Shown here piece after piece: positions 63,601-64,000 of a stretch of 64,000 nt of DNA (position 1 is the first letter of the stretch; each line of letters starts with the position of its first letter). This stretch comes from Hypomesus transpacificus (Eukaryota; Chordata; Actinopteri; Osmeriformes; Osmeridae): contig NC_061081.1 of the NCBI RefSeq assembly GCF_021917145.1, forward strand, positions 1,825,035 to 1,889,034, in the 5' to 3' direction. A program made the position numbers and the translations under genes. Below the pieces are notes generated by a model, which worked only from the letters and a program-made list of their open reading frames with translations, was not told where the DNA came from and did no database searches.

Positions 63601-63887
63601 CTTCGTTTTCCAATCCAGGTTCTATAACTCGTCTGGGCCTAGAACCTAGCTACATAGATCAGGGCCCTAAATCCACAGGCCGTGACTCAGCTCAAGGCCG
63701 GGGCGTACCGACATGAGGCGCTTGTACTCGTCCAGCCTCTGCTTGTTGGAGGCGATGAAGAGGCCTCCGTTCTGGATCCAGCCTGTGTGGAGGCCCGTCT
63801 CCTCCTCCAGGTCCTTGCTGATCACGTTCCTGGTGTGGGCCAGCAACTCCACCTCCACGTCACTGGGCCGGAGCTGCCACAGCAGGC
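52679..63887 (-). CDS. sardh: Sarcosine dehydrogenase, mitochondrial (partial)
   Basis: Thirteen in-phase exons cover 529 codons of the roughly 918 expected: 63709..63887, 63259..63438, 62640..62763, 62018..62118, 61243..61347, 60445..60574, 59785..59871, 58227..58317, 56291..56432, 53754..53837, 53460..53570, 53193..53331 and 52679..52792. They start at [19 protein letters not shown] and end near [17 protein letters not shown]. Typical stretches include [35 protein letters not shown] and [17 protein letters not shown]. This region is most of the FAD-dependent oxidoreductase domain and the start of the folate-binding GcvT-like domain. The enzyme oxidises sarcosine to glycine in the mitochondrial matrix and passes the one-carbon unit to tetrahydrofolate. 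The N-terminal exons (targeting peptide, GxGxxG motif) lie beyond the window, and the C-terminal exons fall in or beyond the gap at 52,482. Confidence 0.95.
55111..55186. repeat. (GA)n microsatellite in sardh intron
   Basis: Nearly pure GA run of about 75 bp; a long CA run follows at 55,379-55,427. Confidence 0.9.
56528..58188 (-). mobile_element. Complete Tc1-like transposon
   Basis: A 1,661-bp element with terminal inverted repeats beginning CAGTGCCCTCCAAAAGTATT, flanked by TA target duplications (56,526-56,527 and 58,189-58,190). The two arms (56,528-56,755 and about 57,964-58,188) match over about 225 bp with only around ten differences. Each arm holds an outer and an inner copy of CAAAAGTATTGGAACA, the IR/DR layout known from Sleeping Beauty-type elements. 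It sits in the sardh intron between the exons ending at 58,227 and starting at 56,432. Confidence 0.95.
56782..57855 (-). CDS. Tc1/mariner-family transposase, intact 357 aa
   Basis: A single open frame with no stop or frameshift. The N-terminal part has two helix-turn-helix motifs ([15 protein letters not shown] and a second around [13 protein letters not shown]) with a GRPRK motif between them. The catalytic triad is visible: Asp in WTDETKI, Asp in QQDNDPKHT, and Glu in NPIEHAF exactly 34 residues later, so DD34E. The usual transposase start could be the first Met or the one at residue 13 ([10 protein letters not shown]). Cut-and-paste transposition into TA sites is known for the family. Intact coding and well-matched ends suggest a young, perhaps still mobile copy. 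Confidence 0.93.
   Translation of the reverse strand: MSMQTVFRGENNMKTGALSLGEKQAIVSLREDGKSIRAIAETLAIASTTIWNVLKKKKTTGVLSNRRRTGRPRKTSAVDDRNIVRAVKKDPKTTVSEISNNLQMAGVKVSLSTVRRRLHEQKYKGYTRRCKPLISKKNRKARLEFAKKYRDEPQKFWDKVLWTDETKINFYQSDGKAKVWRKKGTAHDPKHTSSSVKHGGGNVMAWACMASSRTGSLIFIEDVTHDGSSKMNSEVYRNILSANLRKDATKLIGRAFIMQQDNDPKHTAKTTKEFIRGKKWKVLDWPSQSPDLNPIEHAFYLLKRRLKGGTPQNKQQLKEAAVKAWESIKKEECKGLVTSMGHRLAAVIESKGFATKY
60617..60691. repeat. (GA)n microsatellite in sardh intron
   Basis: Nearly pure GA dinucleotide run of about 75 bp. Confidence 0.9.
63005..63250. repeat. (GT)n-rich microsatellite in sardh intron
   Basis: About 245 bp of GT with regularly spaced interruptions of the type TATGC and TTATGCG. 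It ends just before the splice donor of the exon at 63,259. Confidence 0.9.
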
Positions 63888-64000
63888 CTGGGGTGGGGGG
63901 GGGGTTAAAAGAAAAGACGGAGCAGATTTTAAAAAGTGAGGGAATCAGGTTGAAAAACATTTTTTCATCAAATCCATTCAACTGGCTATTACTGCACCCC

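Overview
The window is vertebrate genomic DNA, almost certainly from a teleost fish. It has intron-rich genes with canonical GT/AG junctions, abundant (CA)n and (GA)n microsatellites, tRNA-derived fish SINEs, a Tc1-type transposon, and a run of 100 N that marks a scaffold gap. Every gene recognised lies on the minus strand. The exon models were built by hand from splice signals, codon phase and remembered family sequences; no alignment was run.

Layout by + coordinate. 1-2,260: a broken copy of a ptgdsb-like lipocalin gene (ptgdsb-1). 2,340-5,040: scraps of a duplicated slc27a4, namely part of exon 4 and the 5' flank. 6,060-6,200: a copy of an ambp 5' flank with no gene attached. 6,407-9,715: ambp-1, a normal 352-aa alpha-1-microglobulin/bikunin precursor. 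10,273-16,200: ambp-2, a 1,216-aa relative. 17,443-19,334: intact ptgdsb-2. 19,580-22,900: a nearly perfect tandem duplication (unit 1,186 bp) with a LINE fragment beside it. 25,655-32,044: slc27a4 (fatty acid transport protein 4, 643 aa). 34,912-35,513: a hAT-like MITE. 36,340-38,215: swi5. 43,042-44,314: fam163b. 52,482-52,581: gap. 52,679 to the window end: 13 exons of sardh, interrupted in one intron by an intact Tc1-like transposon (56,528-58,188).

The outstanding feature is exon 6 of ambp-2. In ambp-1 this exon is 135 bp and encodes the short linker that furin cuts to release bikunin from alpha-1-microglobulin. In ambp-2 it is 2,730 bp and carries about 54 tandem copies of a 48-bp unit. 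Splice phase, the conserved Cys just before the array, and the furin site and bikunin start after it all select one reading frame, in which the unit reads PNKSAEHKPGKSSKEK. The secreted lipocalin would therefore carry a lysine-rich tail of about 860 residues. The same gene has lost the Ser-Gly chondroitin sulfate site of bikunin and gained two cysteines flanking the tail. I know of no described AMBP like this.

The gene order ptgdsb/slc27a4 then ambp/ambp/ptgdsb/slc27a4, with long stretches of matching sequence, shows that an ambp-ptgdsb-slc27a4 block was duplicated. The left block has decayed by large deletions and a frameshift. The ambp copy that should belong to it is either left of the window or has been lost.
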